NCBI GenBank assembly: GCA_964551435.1 | Contig: CAZKBS010000002.1 | Coordinates: 1 to 64,000, forward strand | Length of the DNA stretch: 64,000 bases | Reading direction: 5' to 3' | Origin: UBA2020 sp964551435 | GTDB taxonomy: Bacteria; Pseudomonadota; Alphaproteobacteria; Micavibrionales; UBA2020 | Part shown: positions 1 through 7,806 of the stretch, piece by piece | Layout of the letters: each line of letters starts with the position of its first letter | Numbering within the stretch: the stretch's first letter is position 1 | Made by a program: the position numbers and the translations under genes | Notes under the pieces: model-generated | What the model was told of the DNA's origin: nothing | Database searches by the model: none | What the model saw: only the letters and a program-made list of their open reading frames with translations

Positions 1-11
1 AGGGAGGAAAC

Positions 12-167
12 ATGGGGATACGGCCTGCGCCGTTCATCGAAGACCCTTGCGGCTGCGAGGGGTTTACCCCTGAAACTAGATTTGTGATTTCTTTTTCATT
101 TTTTGCGAAAGGGATTGTTACCCGTATGGGCGAAGACAGCTTGTTGGCTTCGTGCGCTTGCGCATAA
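12..167 (+). CDS. possible small ORF, 51 residues, unrecognised
   Basis: An ATG follows a strong ribosome-binding sequence (AGGGAGG at 1-7, spacing 4) and opens a 51-codon frame ending in TAA at 165-167. The product has four cysteines (CGC near residue 14 and CAC at the end) and a hydrophobic centre. I recognise no family. It lies in the putative integrated element, where small orphan genes are common. Only the ribosome-binding site supports it, so it may be chance. Confidence 0.3.
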   Translation: MGIRPAPFIEDPCGCEGFTPETRFVISFSFFAKGIVTRMGEDSLLASCACA

Positions 168-529
168 AGCGCGGTGCGCGGCTTCGCCGCGTATTCGTCC
201 GAAGATCAGAACGATTTGAATAATTATTTTTCTTTTGTCTGAAATGCTGTCGATGTTGGTGCCGTCATGTCGGGCAACGGCTTTTTACGGCTCATTCCGT
301 TTCAGTCGGGGGTGCCAATTTCTTGCTCAGCTGAATGGGTTTTCTGCTCGTCTTTCTTTCCGCTACACGGTCTTCTGATTTCGCATCCTGTCATCGGTTC
401 GTCTTAAAAGGCGCAAGCCCTAAAGGGCTTCTCCACTTCGTTTCATCAAGTGCGCCCAGACGATACGCGCTGCCCTGTCCGCGTCATGAAGCCCGCGATG
501 GTTGCGGGTCGAAAGACAGGAGCAGAAAA
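168..529. other. noncoding stretch within the element
   Basis: No convincing coding frame is seen here. A longer frame can be opened from 335 into the next gene, but its first 65 residues have no ribosome-binding site and look non-proteinaceous. A short perfect hairpin (AGCCCT-AA-AGGGCT) lies near 417-430. The stretch may serve as leader or promoter DNA for the small gene at 530. Confidence 0.4.
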
Positions 530-730
530 ATGTCCTACATCATCACGCAAGCGGAACTAGCACATCTGACCGAAACAGAACTTCGCGGGTTGTATCATCG
601 GATAGTTTCCGAGCTGACTGGACGCAACCTCAGCCTTGACGATTGCCCGCTGGCGAAAATAACGCTTCAAAATATCCTGCGTGTTCTGGCACGGAAACAG
701 GCTTTGCAGCACAAAGCCCCGCGCTTCTAA
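530..730 (+). CDS. small unrecognised protein, 66 residues
   Basis: Start chosen at the ATG at 530 because an ACAGGAG ribosome-binding site sits about 7 bases upstream, and the protein from here (MSYIITQAEL onward) has a normal, soluble, mostly helical composition rich in Leu, Arg and Glu. A strong terminator follows directly at 746-788, suggesting a self-contained unit. I do not recognise the family. Its place beside an integrase suggests cargo or a small regulator of the element, but nothing in the sequence proves a function. Confidence 0.6.
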   Translation: MSYIITQAELAHLTETELRGLYHRIVSELTGRNLSLDDCPLAKITLQNILRVLARKQALQHKAPRF

Positions 731-745
731 GGCGCAAACACACAA

Positions 746-788
746 CCCCGCATCGCTAGACAAGCGGTGCGGGGATTTTCTTTTTTTC
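746..788 (+). terminator. intrinsic terminator
   Basis: An 11-bp GC-rich stem (CCCCGCATCGC paired with GCGGTGCGGGG, one G-T pair) is followed by a T-rich tract (TTTTC then a run of T). It lies 15 bases after the stop of the small gene at 530-730 and is a textbook Rho-independent terminator for that gene. Confidence 0.85.
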
Positions 789-830
789 TAAAATATAGGG
801 TGAGGGAAATAATATCTATGCGCTGGTCAT

Positions 831-967
831 ACCCTGTTCAGGGTATTTACGACCACCATGACAGGCGTTCACCTGTCATTGCGCCCGTACAGCAGTCGGT
901 CGTATGACCTTTTTGCTTCACGGCAAATATGTTCCGCGCCAAGGTATCTTGGCGAGTTCGGAACATA
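831..967. repeat. cluster of three inverted repeats
   Basis: Three hairpins follow one another: TACCCTG/CAGGGTA at about 831-846, ATGACAGG/CCTGTCAT at 858-879, and a bipartite one at 928-967 (TATGTTCCG + CGCCAAG pairing with CTTGGCG + CGGAACATA, with a 4-nt bulge). None is followed by a clear T run in either direction. They sit 3' of the tRNA-Leu gene and could be processing or termination structures, or recombination sites of the element. Confidence 0.5.
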
Positions 968-983
968 GTTTTCAGGGAACAGA

Positions 984-1068
984 TGGTGCGGGCGGTCGGA
1001 ATCGAACCGACACTCCTTTCGGAACGAGTTTTTGAGACTCGCGCGTCTACCAGTTTCGCCACGCCCGC
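984..1068 (-). tRNA. tRNA-Leu (anticodon CAA)
   Basis: On the minus strand this 85-nt sequence folds as a class II tRNA. The acceptor stem GCGGGCG pairs perfectly with CGCCCGC, the anticodon loop is CTCAAAA (anticodon CAA, reading UUG), a variable arm follows, the T loop is TTCGATT, and the 3' CCA is encoded. It lies inside the putative integrated element. It differs clearly from the truncated tRNA-Leu(CAA) at 2519-2558, so it is not the reconstituted half of that gene. It may supply the decoding function lost when that copy was disrupted. Confidence 0.93.
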
Positions 1069-1138
1069 ATTGATACACTTTTATAACATGCCCATGTTTT
1101 ATGCAACTATAAAAATCCTTTTAAATTGAAGGTTTAGG

Positions 1139-2410
1139 TTATTTTTTTGGCTTGTTTTTTGACTTCTTTTTAACCTTCATGACGTTTACTGCGGCGGTAT
1201 CAATATTGTTTTTCAAGTGTCGCGCATAGTGTTTTTCAATCATTTCTACAGATGTACGGCAATTCTTGGCCACTTGGTAAATGTCTGCTCCTTCCAGCAA
1301 TCTCAGGCAAATATAGGTATGGCGCAGACTGTAACAGGTGCGCATATGCCCATCACGGTCATGTTTCAGGTTCAATTCATCCAAAACGATGTTCATGAGT
1401 TCGCGTGGCGTTTTACCGAAAATTTTTTCTGTTGGTTTCAACTTCTTGCGTTTTGAAAGACGCTCAAACGGCAATACGGCTCCGGGCATGGATTTGCAAA
1501 AACCAACCCCTCGCTTACCGCGCACCTCAATTTCAAGGATTCGCTCTCCTGTCGCCTCGTCTTCCACAATCGAAACGTCACGCATTTCAAGCCGTGCGGA
1601 TTCATCTGGCCGCAATCCGGTATTGCCCATGAATAAAACATAGTCATGAAATGTTTCACATACGGAACGCCAGCGCTCGTTCGGCGGCTTGTTTGCACGC
1701 TCGCGCGTATGCTCATACAGCATTTTATATTCATCAGGTGAAAACCATGCCCGATGTTCAATTTTTCCGGATGATTTATAGGGCGCAGACATATCTGGGA
1801 CTGAATCAATCCAGCCCTTGCGGTTGGCCGTTTTGAGAATTTGCCTCAAAGTCACAATCTCGCCATGCAGCGTGGCACGGGCAGGCTTTTTGGGTTTACC
1901 TGTTCTGGGGTCTATACGTGAAGTCTGGCGGTGCATACGATATTCCTGCACTAGTCCTGCCGTGATTTCCGATACCAATTTGTCTGCGAAAAAAGGAAGC
2001 AGATGAACCCTGATCTGATCTTGCTTCTGCATAACGTATTTTTCGTTACGCTCACCTTCTACCATTACGGCATATTCGGAGAAAAAAGTCTCTGTGGCTT
2101 CTCGGAAGGTTACGCCACCTTGTGCCGAACGACGGCGACGGTCTGCACGGCCCTCAAAGACGCCGATTGGGGTTTCGATAACACCGTCCGTGATTAAAGA
2201 TTTCCCACCTCGTCTGCGACGGCTGTCTTCCACATAGAGTTCCATAAACCAATCTTTGGCGAAAGCTTTGGCATGGGCGATATTTTGTTCTTTGGTGGTT
2301 TGGCGATAATTCCGTCCGTTGAGATAGGTCGAGCATTGCCAAAATTTGCTCCCTTCACGGCGGTAAAGGTGCAGCTTTCCATCCATCATTCTGAAAACTT
2401 CACTGGCCAT
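1139..2410 (-). CDS. tyrosine recombinase / phage-type integrase
   Basis: This 423-residue protein is a site-specific tyrosine recombinase. It has an N-terminal arm/core-binding region (to about 210) and a C-terminal catalytic domain. Active-site residues can be read: Arg267 in TGLRPDE, the second box around Arg363-His364 (YSLRHT, with Tyr360 in place of the usual first His), and the nucleophile Tyr395 in EKHYARH. The C-terminus is Lys-rich. It points away from the truncated tRNA-Leu 109 bp upstream of its start, the usual arrangement of an integrase next to its attachment site. The catalytic set looks complete, so it may be functional. The target site is inferred from the adjacent tRNA break. 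Confidence 0.93.
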   Translation of the reverse strand: MASEVFRMMDGKLHLYRREGSKFWQCSTYLNGRNYRQTTKEQNIAHAKAFAKDWFMELYVEDSRRRRGGKSLITDGVIETPIGVFEGRADRRRRSAQGGVTFREATETFFSEYAVMVEGERNEKYVMQKQDQIRVHLLPFFADKLVSEITAGLVQEYRMHRQTSRIDPRTGKPKKPARATLHGEIVTLRQILKTANRKGWIDSVPDMSAPYKSSGKIEHRAWFSPDEYKMLYEHTRERANKPPNERWRSVCETFHDYVLFMGNTGLRPDESARLEMRDVSIVEDEATGERILEIEVRGKRGVGFCKSMPGAVLPFERLSKRKKLKPTEKIFGKTPRELMNIVLDELNLKHDRDGHMRTCYSLRHTYICLRLLEGADIYQVAKNCRTSVEMIEKHYARHLKNNIDTAAVNVMKVKKKSKNKPKK

Positions 2411-2441
2411 GCCTGCCCCTAAATTGTGTAAGACATGTGTA

Positions 2442-2470
2442 AGTTTATCTGGTAAATATTAAAAAGTCAA
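2442..2470 (-). promoter_or_regulatory. possible integrase promoter
   Basis: On the minus strand TTGACT (2470-2465) and TAAACT (2447-2442) are separated by 17 bases, about 30 bp before the integrase start. The -35 match is good and the -10 match partial, in very AT-rich DNA between the integrase and the tRNA remnant. Confidence 0.4.
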
Positions 2471-2518
2471 ATATTTGATTATAAAAGATAAATTATCTAA
2501 TTTTTAATACATAATCCC

Positions 2519-2558
2519 ATTTTGAGTCGAGCGCGTCTACCAATTCCACCACAGGGGC
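2519..2558 (-). pseudogene. truncated tRNA-Leu(CAA) 5' half, inferred attachment site
   Basis: Reading the minus strand from 2558, the sequence is the 5' half of a tRNA-Leu: acceptor strand GCCCCTG, a D arm with AATTGGTAGAC, anticodon stem CTCGA and loop CTCAAAA (anticodon CAA). It then departs from any tRNA sequence: the expected TCGAG return strand is missing after its first T. No matching 3' half (return strand plus CAGGGGC-ACCA) is found in the window. The break in the anticodon arm, beside an integrase, marks this as the probable host half of an attachment site. Confidence 0.75.
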
Positions 2559-2772
2559 GTGCAGGAATGCAGGCGTAATATAATAACGGCTTGACGGCGG
2601 CTCAAGTGAAATCTCCGGCGGCTTCGCGGCTGTTATCGAACCCTTGTATATGGCCGTGTCCGTTTGTGGACGTTTTTATTCGATATTTCAGATATTTGGG
2701 CGGTCATTTATTGACATAATTTTACAGGCATGCGAGACTATAATCGTTCAATCACAACAGGTTCTCCGCCGC
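2559..2772. other. intergenic region upstream of the ELM1-like gene
   Basis: No gene is seen here. A perfect TTGACA (2711-2716) and a perfect TATAAT (2739-2744) occur but are 22 bases apart, longer than a normal sigma-70 spacer, so promoter assignment is uncertain. Confidence 0.4.
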
Positions 2773-3798
2773 ATGACCGTTGAGACACCGCAGCCCCCCG
2801 CTTCGACATCCGGCCCGATGGTGATGGTTTATATCGGCGACGATGACCCGACGCGCGGCGACAGTCACGGGTTCAAGGGGATCGGCCTGCGCATGGCGCA
2901 GAAGCTTGGCGGACGTTTTCATTACCTTGAAGACAAACATCTGACGCAGATGTACCCGGGCATGCCCGACCCGCGCAACGCGCTTGATCTTTACATGAAA
3001 CAACACGGCAAGCCGGATATCCTGCTGAGCCGCGCGGCCTATTACGGCGGCATGATGACGCGCATCTCGCCGCTGATGATGGTCAGGGATATCAACGAAG
3101 GCTTGTCGTCCGACCTTCTGGGCGATATCAGTCTTGTGTCGCATCACCTGACGCCAGAAATATTCGACGAGCACGGAAAAAAATTCCGCGACCATTACAA
3201 GGATATCAAATCCCCCATCGTCGCGGTGATGATGGTGAATATCCAGGATATCGAAAGCTTTGCCCAGCGCATGATTTCAAAATGCGCGCAGCACGATGAA
3301 CTGACCGTTTTCATTTGCACCAGCCGCCGCACCTATCAGGATAATTACATCCACCTGAAAGGACGCATGGAGGAACTGGCGCGCGAAAAAGGCCTCGGCG
3401 AGCGTCTGAAAATCGACGGATACAATTTCCATGAACATCTGGGCAAGGAAAACGTTTTCAATCCCTATATCGGCCTTATCAAAGAAGCCGACCATATCAT
3501 TGTCGGCGGGGATTCACTCTCGATGGTGTCCGAACCTTTGGCCGCCGGCAAACGCGTGATGGTGTTTGAACCTGCCCACGGCTACAGCAGCCTTAAAGAA
3601 AAAGGCATGGTCATACATTTCAACGATTGTGCGGCTGATAAACGATTTGAAACGCCCTCGTTCAAACCTGTCAACGTAACCGAAGATATCGCGAACAAGC
3701 TGGTCGACCAATTCAATAAAGTCGCCAAAAAATACGCCGGCCCTATCGGCTGGGCGAAGCGCAAGTTCGACAACCTCAAAAGAGCCCTCGACCTTTAA
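2773..3798 (+). CDS. ELM1-like (Mito_fiss_Elm1) family protein
   Basis: The 341-residue product matches the ELM1-like domain family, found in alphaproteobacteria and as the plant mitochondrial fission factor ELM1. The fold resembles nucleotide-sugar glycosyltransferases. Typical stretches are the N-terminal GDDDPTRGD, a central segment with SRAAYYG and the late ADHIIVGGDSLSMVSEPLAAG, the last resembling a donor-binding loop. The start at 2773 (MTVETPQPP) is preferred over an in-frame ATG 43 codons upstream, because the upstream extension looks noncoding. In bacteria the role is unknown; a sugar-transfer role in the envelope is an inference from the fold. Confidence 0.85.
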   Translation: MTVETPQPPASTSGPMVMVYIGDDDPTRGDSHGFKGIGLRMAQKLGGRFHYLEDKHLTQMYPGMPDPRNALDLYMKQHGKPDILLSRAAYYGGMMTRISPLMMVRDINEGLSSDLLGDISLVSHHLTPEIFDEHGKKFRDHYKDIKSPIVAVMMVNIQDIESFAQRMISKCAQHDELTVFICTSRRTYQDNYIHLKGRMEELAREKGLGERLKIDGYNFHEHLGKENVFNPYIGLIKEADHIIVGGDSLSMVSEPLAAGKRVMVFEPAHGYSSLKEKGMVIHFNDCAADKRFETPSFKPVNVTEDIANKLVDQFNKVAKKYAGPIGWAKRKFDNLKRALDL

Positions 3799-3876
3799 AA
3801 AACGGATTTTGCCGGGCGGTAATATGCCATATTGCCGATTGCGCCAAACGGCCTGCCGTGGTACATCTGCGGCATC

Positions 3877-4467
3877 ATGATGAAATATATTCGCCAATTA
3901 TACGACTGGACGCTGCGTATTGCCGCACACCGTCATGCAACCTGGGGGCTGGCGGGCGTATCTTTTGTCGAAAGCTCGTTCTTCCCCATTCCCCCCGATG
4001 TCATCCTGATACCGATGTGCGTCGCCAACCGCAAAAAAGCGTTTTTATACGCCGCGATCTGCACCATCAGCTCGGTCATCGGCGGGCTTTTCGGTTATGC
4101 CATCGGCTATTTCCTGTTTGAAACAGTGGGCGAAGCCATCCTGAAATTTTACGGCATGACCGAACGCTTCGCCGAACTGCAAAAAATGGGGCATGAAGAT
4201 TTCGGCTGGCTGATTTTCGCCAAGGGGCTGACCCCCTTCCCTTATAAAATCATGACCATCACGGCGGGGCTCATACAAATGAGCATTCCGGTGTTTATCA
4301 TCTCTTCTATTTTCGCACGCGCCATCCGCTTTTTTCTGGTGGCGGCCCTGCTGTGGAAATTCGGCGCGCCGATACAGGAATTTATCGAAAAACGCCTCGG
4401 GCTGATGACATTTTTGTTCCTTGTGCTCTTGATTGGCGGATTTATCGCCGTAAAATATATCATATGA
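3877..4467 (+). CDS. YqaA/DedA-family inner-membrane protein
   Basis: The product of 196 residues has four to five hydrophobic segments and the family signature: GVSFVESSFFPIPPDVIL near the N-terminus (Glu and Pro-rich re-entrant region) and a central GLTPFPYKIMTITAG. DedA/SNARE-associated proteins include polyprenyl-phosphate and phospholipid flippases; YqaA-type members are less studied. The start is one of two adjacent ATGs at 3877/3880. Its stop codon overlaps the ATG of dsbB by four bases (ATGA), so the two are translationally coupled. Substrate is not deducible. Confidence 0.85.
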   Translation: MMKYIRQLYDWTLRIAAHRHATWGLAGVSFVESSFFPIPPDVILIPMCVANRKKAFLYAAICTISSVIGGLFGYAIGYFLFETVGEAILKFYGMTERFAELQKMGHEDFGWLIFAKGLTPFPYKIMTITAGLIQMSIPVFIISSIFARAIRFFLVAALLWKFGAPIQEFIEKRLGLMTFLFLVLLIGGFIAVKYII

Positions 4468-4973
4468 ACCGTTTGCTCGACATTCTGGCTGATCGCCGTA
4501 ATTTGGCGCTGCTGCTGGCGGCGACGGGGGCCGGTATTCTGGCTGTTGTCTATACGGCGCAATACGGCTTTGGCTGCGAACCTTGCATTCTTTGCCGCTA
4601 TCAGCGTGGCCCTTATTACGCGCTGCTGATCCTCGGCCTGTTTGCCGCAGGGACAGTGCGCAGCCAACCCAAACTGGGCCTTGGTTTTCTGATGCTGTGT
4701 TTTGCCGCGATTTTGACGGGGCTGGGTATTTCCGGCTATCACGTCGGCGTCGAACAGCAATGGTGGATGGGCCCCAAAGCCTGCGGCGGCGCCCTGCCCG
4801 TGACGGATGATATCGAAGTGCTGCGCCAATACCTGCTCAACCGCCCTGTGGTCGATTGCAGCGTGCCGATGTGCAAGGTCGGCCTGTCGATGACGGGGTG
4901 GAACTTCCTGTTGTCGCTGGGGCTGGCCGGATTTACAGGTATTCTGCTGATGCGCGGCCGCAAGCGCGGCTAA
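4464..4973 (+). CDS. dsbB: disulfide bond formation protein B
   Basis: The 169-residue membrane protein has four hydrophobic segments and two periplasmic cysteine pairs: Cys38-x-x-Cys41 (with Cys44 nearby) in GCEPCILC, and Cys107 with Cys132/Cys137 in the second loop. This is the DsbB pattern: it reoxidises DsbA-type thiol oxidases and passes electrons to quinone. It overlaps the upstream YqaA-like gene by ATGA. No dsbA is seen in the window. Start chosen because the overlap and the first membrane segment agree. Confidence 0.88.
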   Translation: MNRLLDILADRRNLALLLAATGAGILAVVYTAQYGFGCEPCILCRYQRGPYYALLILGLFAAGTVRSQPKLGLGFLMLCFAAILTGLGISGYHVGVEQQWWMGPKACGGALPVTDDIEVLRQYLLNRPVVDCSVPMCKVGLSMTGWNFLLSLGLAGFTGILLMRGRKRG

Positions 4974-5006
4974 CGCGACAATCCATTCAAAAAACTGAAA
5001 CGATGT

Positions 5007-5570
5007 TTACGGGCTTTCAAGCTCCGTATCCCAATACAGGTAGTCATTCCAGCTTCTGTGCAGGAAATGCGGCGGAAAGGCGCGCCCGTTGACCTGCAAC
5101 TCGCCGGTTGTCGGCTGTACGGGCTTGCGCAGCGGGTGCATGCCGCATTCGGCGGGCATCAGGTTCCCTTTCAAAAGGTTACAGTCCTGACAGGCCGTGC
5201 AGATATTTTCCCACGTTGTTGTGCCGCCGCGGGATTTCGGGATGACATGGTCAAAGGTCAATTCGTGGGTTTTGAACTTTTCGCCGCAATATTGGCATGT
5301 CCACAAATCGCGCAAAAAAACGTTGAAGCGGGTGAAGGCGGGCCGCACCTTGGGCTGCACATATTCACGCAGCGCGATCACGCTGGGCACTTTCATCTGG
5401 AAACTGGGTGATCGGATGACTTCGTCGTATTCCGAAACAATATCCACGCGGTCAAGGAACACGGCTTTCACCGCTTCCTGCCAAGACCATAATGAAAGAG
5501 GAAAATAGCTCAGAGGACGATAATCGGCATTCAGTACCAAAGTCGGACAGCTGTCCAAATGGTTATGCAC
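5007..5570 (-). CDS. HNH endonuclease
   Basis: A 187-residue protein of the HNH family common in alphaproteobacterial chromosomes. It has a structural zinc site from Cys92-x-x-Cys95 and Cys127-x-x-Cys130, and the nuclease core Asp107-His108 ... Asn122 (FDHVIPKSRGG, WENI). The N-terminal 80 residues (VLNADYRPLSYFPLS) are conserved in this group. It stands alone: convergent with dsbB and co-directional with, but 176 bp from, the esterase gene. No methylase or phage genes lie beside it, so a house-keeping repair or unknown nuclease role is more likely than restriction. Confidence 0.9.
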   Translation of the reverse strand: MHNHLDSCPTLVLNADYRPLSYFPLSLWSWQEAVKAVFLDRVDIVSEYDEVIRSPSFQMKVPSVIALREYVQPKVRPAFTRFNVFLRDLWTCQYCGEKFKTHELTFDHVIPKSRGGTTTWENICTACQDCNLLKGNLMPAECGMHPLRKPVQPTTGELQVNGRAFPPHFLHRSWNDYLYWDTELESP

Positions 5571-5746
5571 GGTAGGGGTTCCCTATGTTCGGTCCGTCCC
5601 GCCTCCACTCTGCCCCGAACCATTTCGGTCAAAGGACGGTGACGAATCTTCACCCATAGGCTCATTATATCACGAATTTATCCACAGGCTGGGGCGCCGG
5701 GACTTAAATCGTTGTTTTTACAGATGATTTGATATTTTAGATGAGG
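5571..5746. promoter_or_regulatory. intergenic, leader of the HNH gene
   Basis: 176 bp between the 5' end of the HNH gene and the 3' end of the esterase gene. It holds a short inverted repeat (AGGGGTTCCCT near 5573) and AT-rich DNA; no gene or convincing promoter pair is seen. Confidence 0.3.
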
Positions 5747-6427
5747 TTATACGGCGGCGTTATTCCCTGCTTTTTCAAAGCATTCTTTCACGAAGTCAAG
5801 GCCGCGTGTGAGGCCGAAACCGTCAATTCCATGCCCAAGACCGGGGCGCAGCACAGTTTCCACATCATAGCCAGCCGCGCTAAAGCCGCGCTCAATCGCA
5901 TCCAGACTCGCAGGGGGAACAACCTCGTCACGGTCGCCGTGGATAGCCAGAACGGGGATTTTAACCATCTCGGGCCGCTTCAGCGCCTCGGCCTCGATGA
6001 GCATGCCGGAATAGCCGATAACCCCTGCGCAGGGCTTCTGGCGGCGCGGCATGGTATACATCGCCATCATCGCCCCTTGGGAGAACCCCGCCACCAGCAG
6101 GCGGCTCTCCGGTACGCCCCATTTGGCCAGCTGGGCGTCCAGAAAGGCATTCAGGGCGGGCATGGCCTTTTCGGCCTGTTTTTCACGCTCGAAGGCGTCG
6201 GGATCGATAGCACGAATGGAAAACCACTGATATCCCTGCGACCAGATTTCGCAAACCTCCGGCGCGTTCGGGGATACAAAAGCCGTATCCGGCAGATATG
6301 GCGCCCATTCCTGCCCGATAGAAATCAGGTCATCCCCGTTGGAGCCGTAACCATGCAGGAAAACCACCAGATTTTTGGCGGGGCCGGATTTGGGGGCGAT
6401 GAACGGACCGTCGATCATTTTGGTCAT
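5747..6427 (-). CDS. alpha/beta hydrolase, carboxylesterase/phospholipase (YpfH-like)
   Basis: The 226-residue protein belongs to the Abhydrolase_2 (carboxylesterase/acyl-protein thioesterase) family. The oxyanion motif HGYGSNGDD is at 25-33, the nucleophile is Ser116 in GFSQGAMM, and the acid and base are Asp167 (GDRDEVVP) and His199 (GLGHGID). It is cytoplasmic, with no signal peptide. It is divergent from the HIG1-domain gene. The natural ester is unknown. Confidence 0.9.
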   Translation of the reverse strand: MTKMIDGPFIAPKSGPAKNLVVFLHGYGSNGDDLISIGQEWAPYLPDTAFVSPNAPEVCEIWSQGYQWFSIRAIDPDAFEREKQAEKAMPALNAFLDAQLAKWGVPESRLLVAGFSQGAMMAMYTMPRRQKPCAGVIGYSGMLIEAEALKRPEMVKIPVLAIHGDRDEVVPPASLDAIERGFSAAGYDVETVLRPGLGHGIDGFGLTRGLDFVKECFEKAGNNAAV

Positions 6428-6508
6428 AAGATATCTCCTGCTGCTCTTTTCACGGGGCGTTGCAGAGCCTATATTACTTTCACATTATTGCAATAAAGGA
6501 AAACCGTG

Positions 6509-6709
6509 ATGTCCCCCCTGTCGATTATTTTTGTTGTTCTGGCCGGAATGGCCTTTCTGGGGGTTGTCGGTTCCCTGTTTTGGGGTATGGTGGTGATGAC
6601 CCGTGGCCGCGAACAAGACCACAAAACCAGCAACCGCATGATGCAATTCCGCCTGATGTGCCAGGGATTGGCCTTGCTGTTTTTGTTTCTTGCCTATGCC
6701 GCAAAATGA
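6509..6709 (+). CDS. HIG1-domain membrane protein
   Basis: A 66-residue protein with two hydrophobic helices separated by a short basic loop (TRGREQDHKTSNRMMQFRLMCQG). This matches the hypoxia-induced-gene 1 domain; mitochondrial Rcf1/HIGD proteins help assemble or stabilise respiratory complexes, and short bacterial forms occur in alphaproteobacteria. ATG at 6509 is chosen (AAAGGA ribosome-binding site 8 bases upstream); a GTG at 6506 is also possible. A link to cytochrome oxidase is an inference from the family, since no oxidase genes are nearby. Confidence 0.8.
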   Translation: MSPLSIIFVVLAGMAFLGVVGSLFWGMVVMTRGREQDHKTSNRMMQFRLMCQGLALLFLFLAYAAK

Positions 6710-6762
6710 CAAAATAATAAAAACTGAAGCAAAGCCATAAACGGTTTTCATCCACGCCGCGC

Positions 6763-7722
6763 ATGAAGATACTTTTTATTTCCGCCACGAACCTTGGCGA
6801 TGCTATCCTGACCACGGGCGCGCTTGACCATTTGCTGCGCCTGCATCCGGATGCCGAGGTGACCGTGGCCTGCGGCCCGCTGGTCACCGGCATTTTCTCG
6901 GCCATTCCGAATGTGGTTAATGTGATTTCAATGAAAAAGGAACGCTTCGGCGGGCATTGGCGCCTGCTGGCGCGTGCGGTCACGCTGCATAAGTGGGATA
7001 TCGTTGTCGATATGCGCAACAGCCCCCTGTCGCGCGTGCTGCATACCAAAAAGCGTTATATCTGGAGCCGCCAGAGCAAAAGCATGCACAAGGTCGAACA
7101 GGTCGCGCGCGTGGTCAAAGCGTCACCGCCGCCTTCCCCGCGCTTTTGGTTTGATGAGGCTTCGCTCGCCAAAGCGGCCAACCTGATACCCGAGGGGATT
7201 CCGGTGCTGGCGATCGCCCCTGCCGCGCGCTGGCCCGGTAAAACATGGCCTGGTGAAAACTTCGCCGAGCTTTCCCTGAAGCTGACCGCGCCCGAAGGGC
7301 CGCTGCCCGGTGCCCGTATCGCCGTTTTTGCCGCACCGGGTGAAGAGCCAGTGGCGCAGCCGGTGCTGAACGCCCTGCCGGAAGACCGCCGGATTGATGT
7401 GATCGCCAAGACAAGCCCGCTGGAAGCCGCAGCCTGCATCGCGCGCTGTGCGTTTTATGTCGGTAACGATTCCGGCCTCACCCATGCAGCGGCTGCGGCG
7501 GGCACGGTGACATTGGGTCTGTTTGGCCCGGGCTATCCTGTGCTTTACCGTCCGTGGGGACCGAAAGCTGCATTCGTATCGACGCCCGAAACCGTGGACG
7601 AGTTGATGGAAAATGCCCCGCTCAACGAAAACGGAAAAGTGCGTGTGAGTTTGATGGGAAGCCTGACGGTGGATGCCGCCTACGCCGCCGCGCTAAAGCT
7701 TATCGAAAAAACGCGCAAATAA
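6763..7722 (+). CDS. glycosyltransferase family 9 (heptosyltransferase-like)
   Basis: The 319-residue protein has the two-lobed family 9 pattern: the N-terminal MKILFISATNLGDAILTTGAL and, in the C-terminal nucleotide-sugar lobe, GNDSGLTHAAAAAGT followed by LFGPG. The family adds heptoses or related sugars to lipopolysaccharide core or other glycans using ADP- or NDP-sugars at the inner membrane. No other LPS genes lie beside it, so the exact sugar is not deducible. Expression ends at the terminator at 7754-7788. Confidence 0.9.
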   Translation: MKILFISATNLGDAILTTGALDHLLRLHPDAEVTVACGPLVTGIFSAIPNVVNVISMKKERFGGHWRLLARAVTLHKWDIVVDMRNSPLSRVLHTKKRYIWSRQSKSMHKVEQVARVVKASPPPSPRFWFDEASLAKAANLIPEGIPVLAIAPAARWPGKTWPGENFAELSLKLTAPEGPLPGARIAVFAAPGEEPVAQPVLNALPEDRRIDVIAKTSPLEAAACIARCAFYVGNDSGLTHAAAAAGTVTLGLFGPGYPVLYRPWGPKAAFVSTPETVDELMENAPLNENGKVRVSLMGSLTVDAAYAAALKLIEKTRK

Positions 7723-7753
7723 ACCGGCACCCTGTGCCTGTACCAAAGACAAA

Positions 7754-7788
7754 AAAACCGCCACGACAAACGTGTCATGGCGGTTTTT
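7754..7788. terminator. bidirectional terminator
   Basis: A stem of about 13 bp (AAACCGCCACGACA with TGTCATGGCGGTTT, one mismatch) is flanked by an A run on the left and T run on the right. It lies between two convergent genes (glycosyltransferase and lipoprotein) and can serve both. Confidence 0.85.
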
Positions 7789-7806
7789 GTATTCTTGATG
7801 CAGAAG

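Larger units (their letters stand above)
1..2520. mobile_element. right end of an integrated element at tRNA-Leu
   Basis: The stretch holds a tyrosine integrase, a complete tRNA-Leu(CAA), small unrecognised ORFs and structured noncoding DNA. It stops at 2519/2520, where the 5' half of a second tRNA-Leu(CAA) breaks off inside its anticodon arm; ordinary housekeeping genes follow. Tyrosine integrases commonly use tRNA anticodon or T arms as attachment sites, so this junction is inferred to be one end of the element, with the rest lying left of the window. The integrase gene looks more AT-rich than the genes after 2.7 kb. The left end and its matching tRNA 3' half are not visible, so the size is unknown. 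Confidence 0.5.

Noticed and set aside
335..529. Upstream extension of the small gene at 530
   Set aside because: No ribosome-binding site at 335; the extra 65 residues are Ser/Arg/Cys-rich and unlike protein, while a good site precedes 530.
847..1078. Short minus-strand frames across the tRNA-Leu
   Set aside because: They overlap the tRNA gene and have no ribosome-binding site; the tRNA explains the conserved sequence.
1069..2520. Idea that the element is only 1.5 kb, lying between the complete tRNA-Leu and the truncated copy
   Set aside because: The complete tRNA's 3' acceptor strand (CGCCCGC) does not pair with the truncated copy's 5' strand (GCCCCTG), so the two are not halves of one original gene.
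2711..2744. TTGACA and TATAAT upstream of the ELM1-like gene as a promoter
   Set aside because: The 22-bp spacer is too long for a normal sigma-70 promoter; kept only as a remark.
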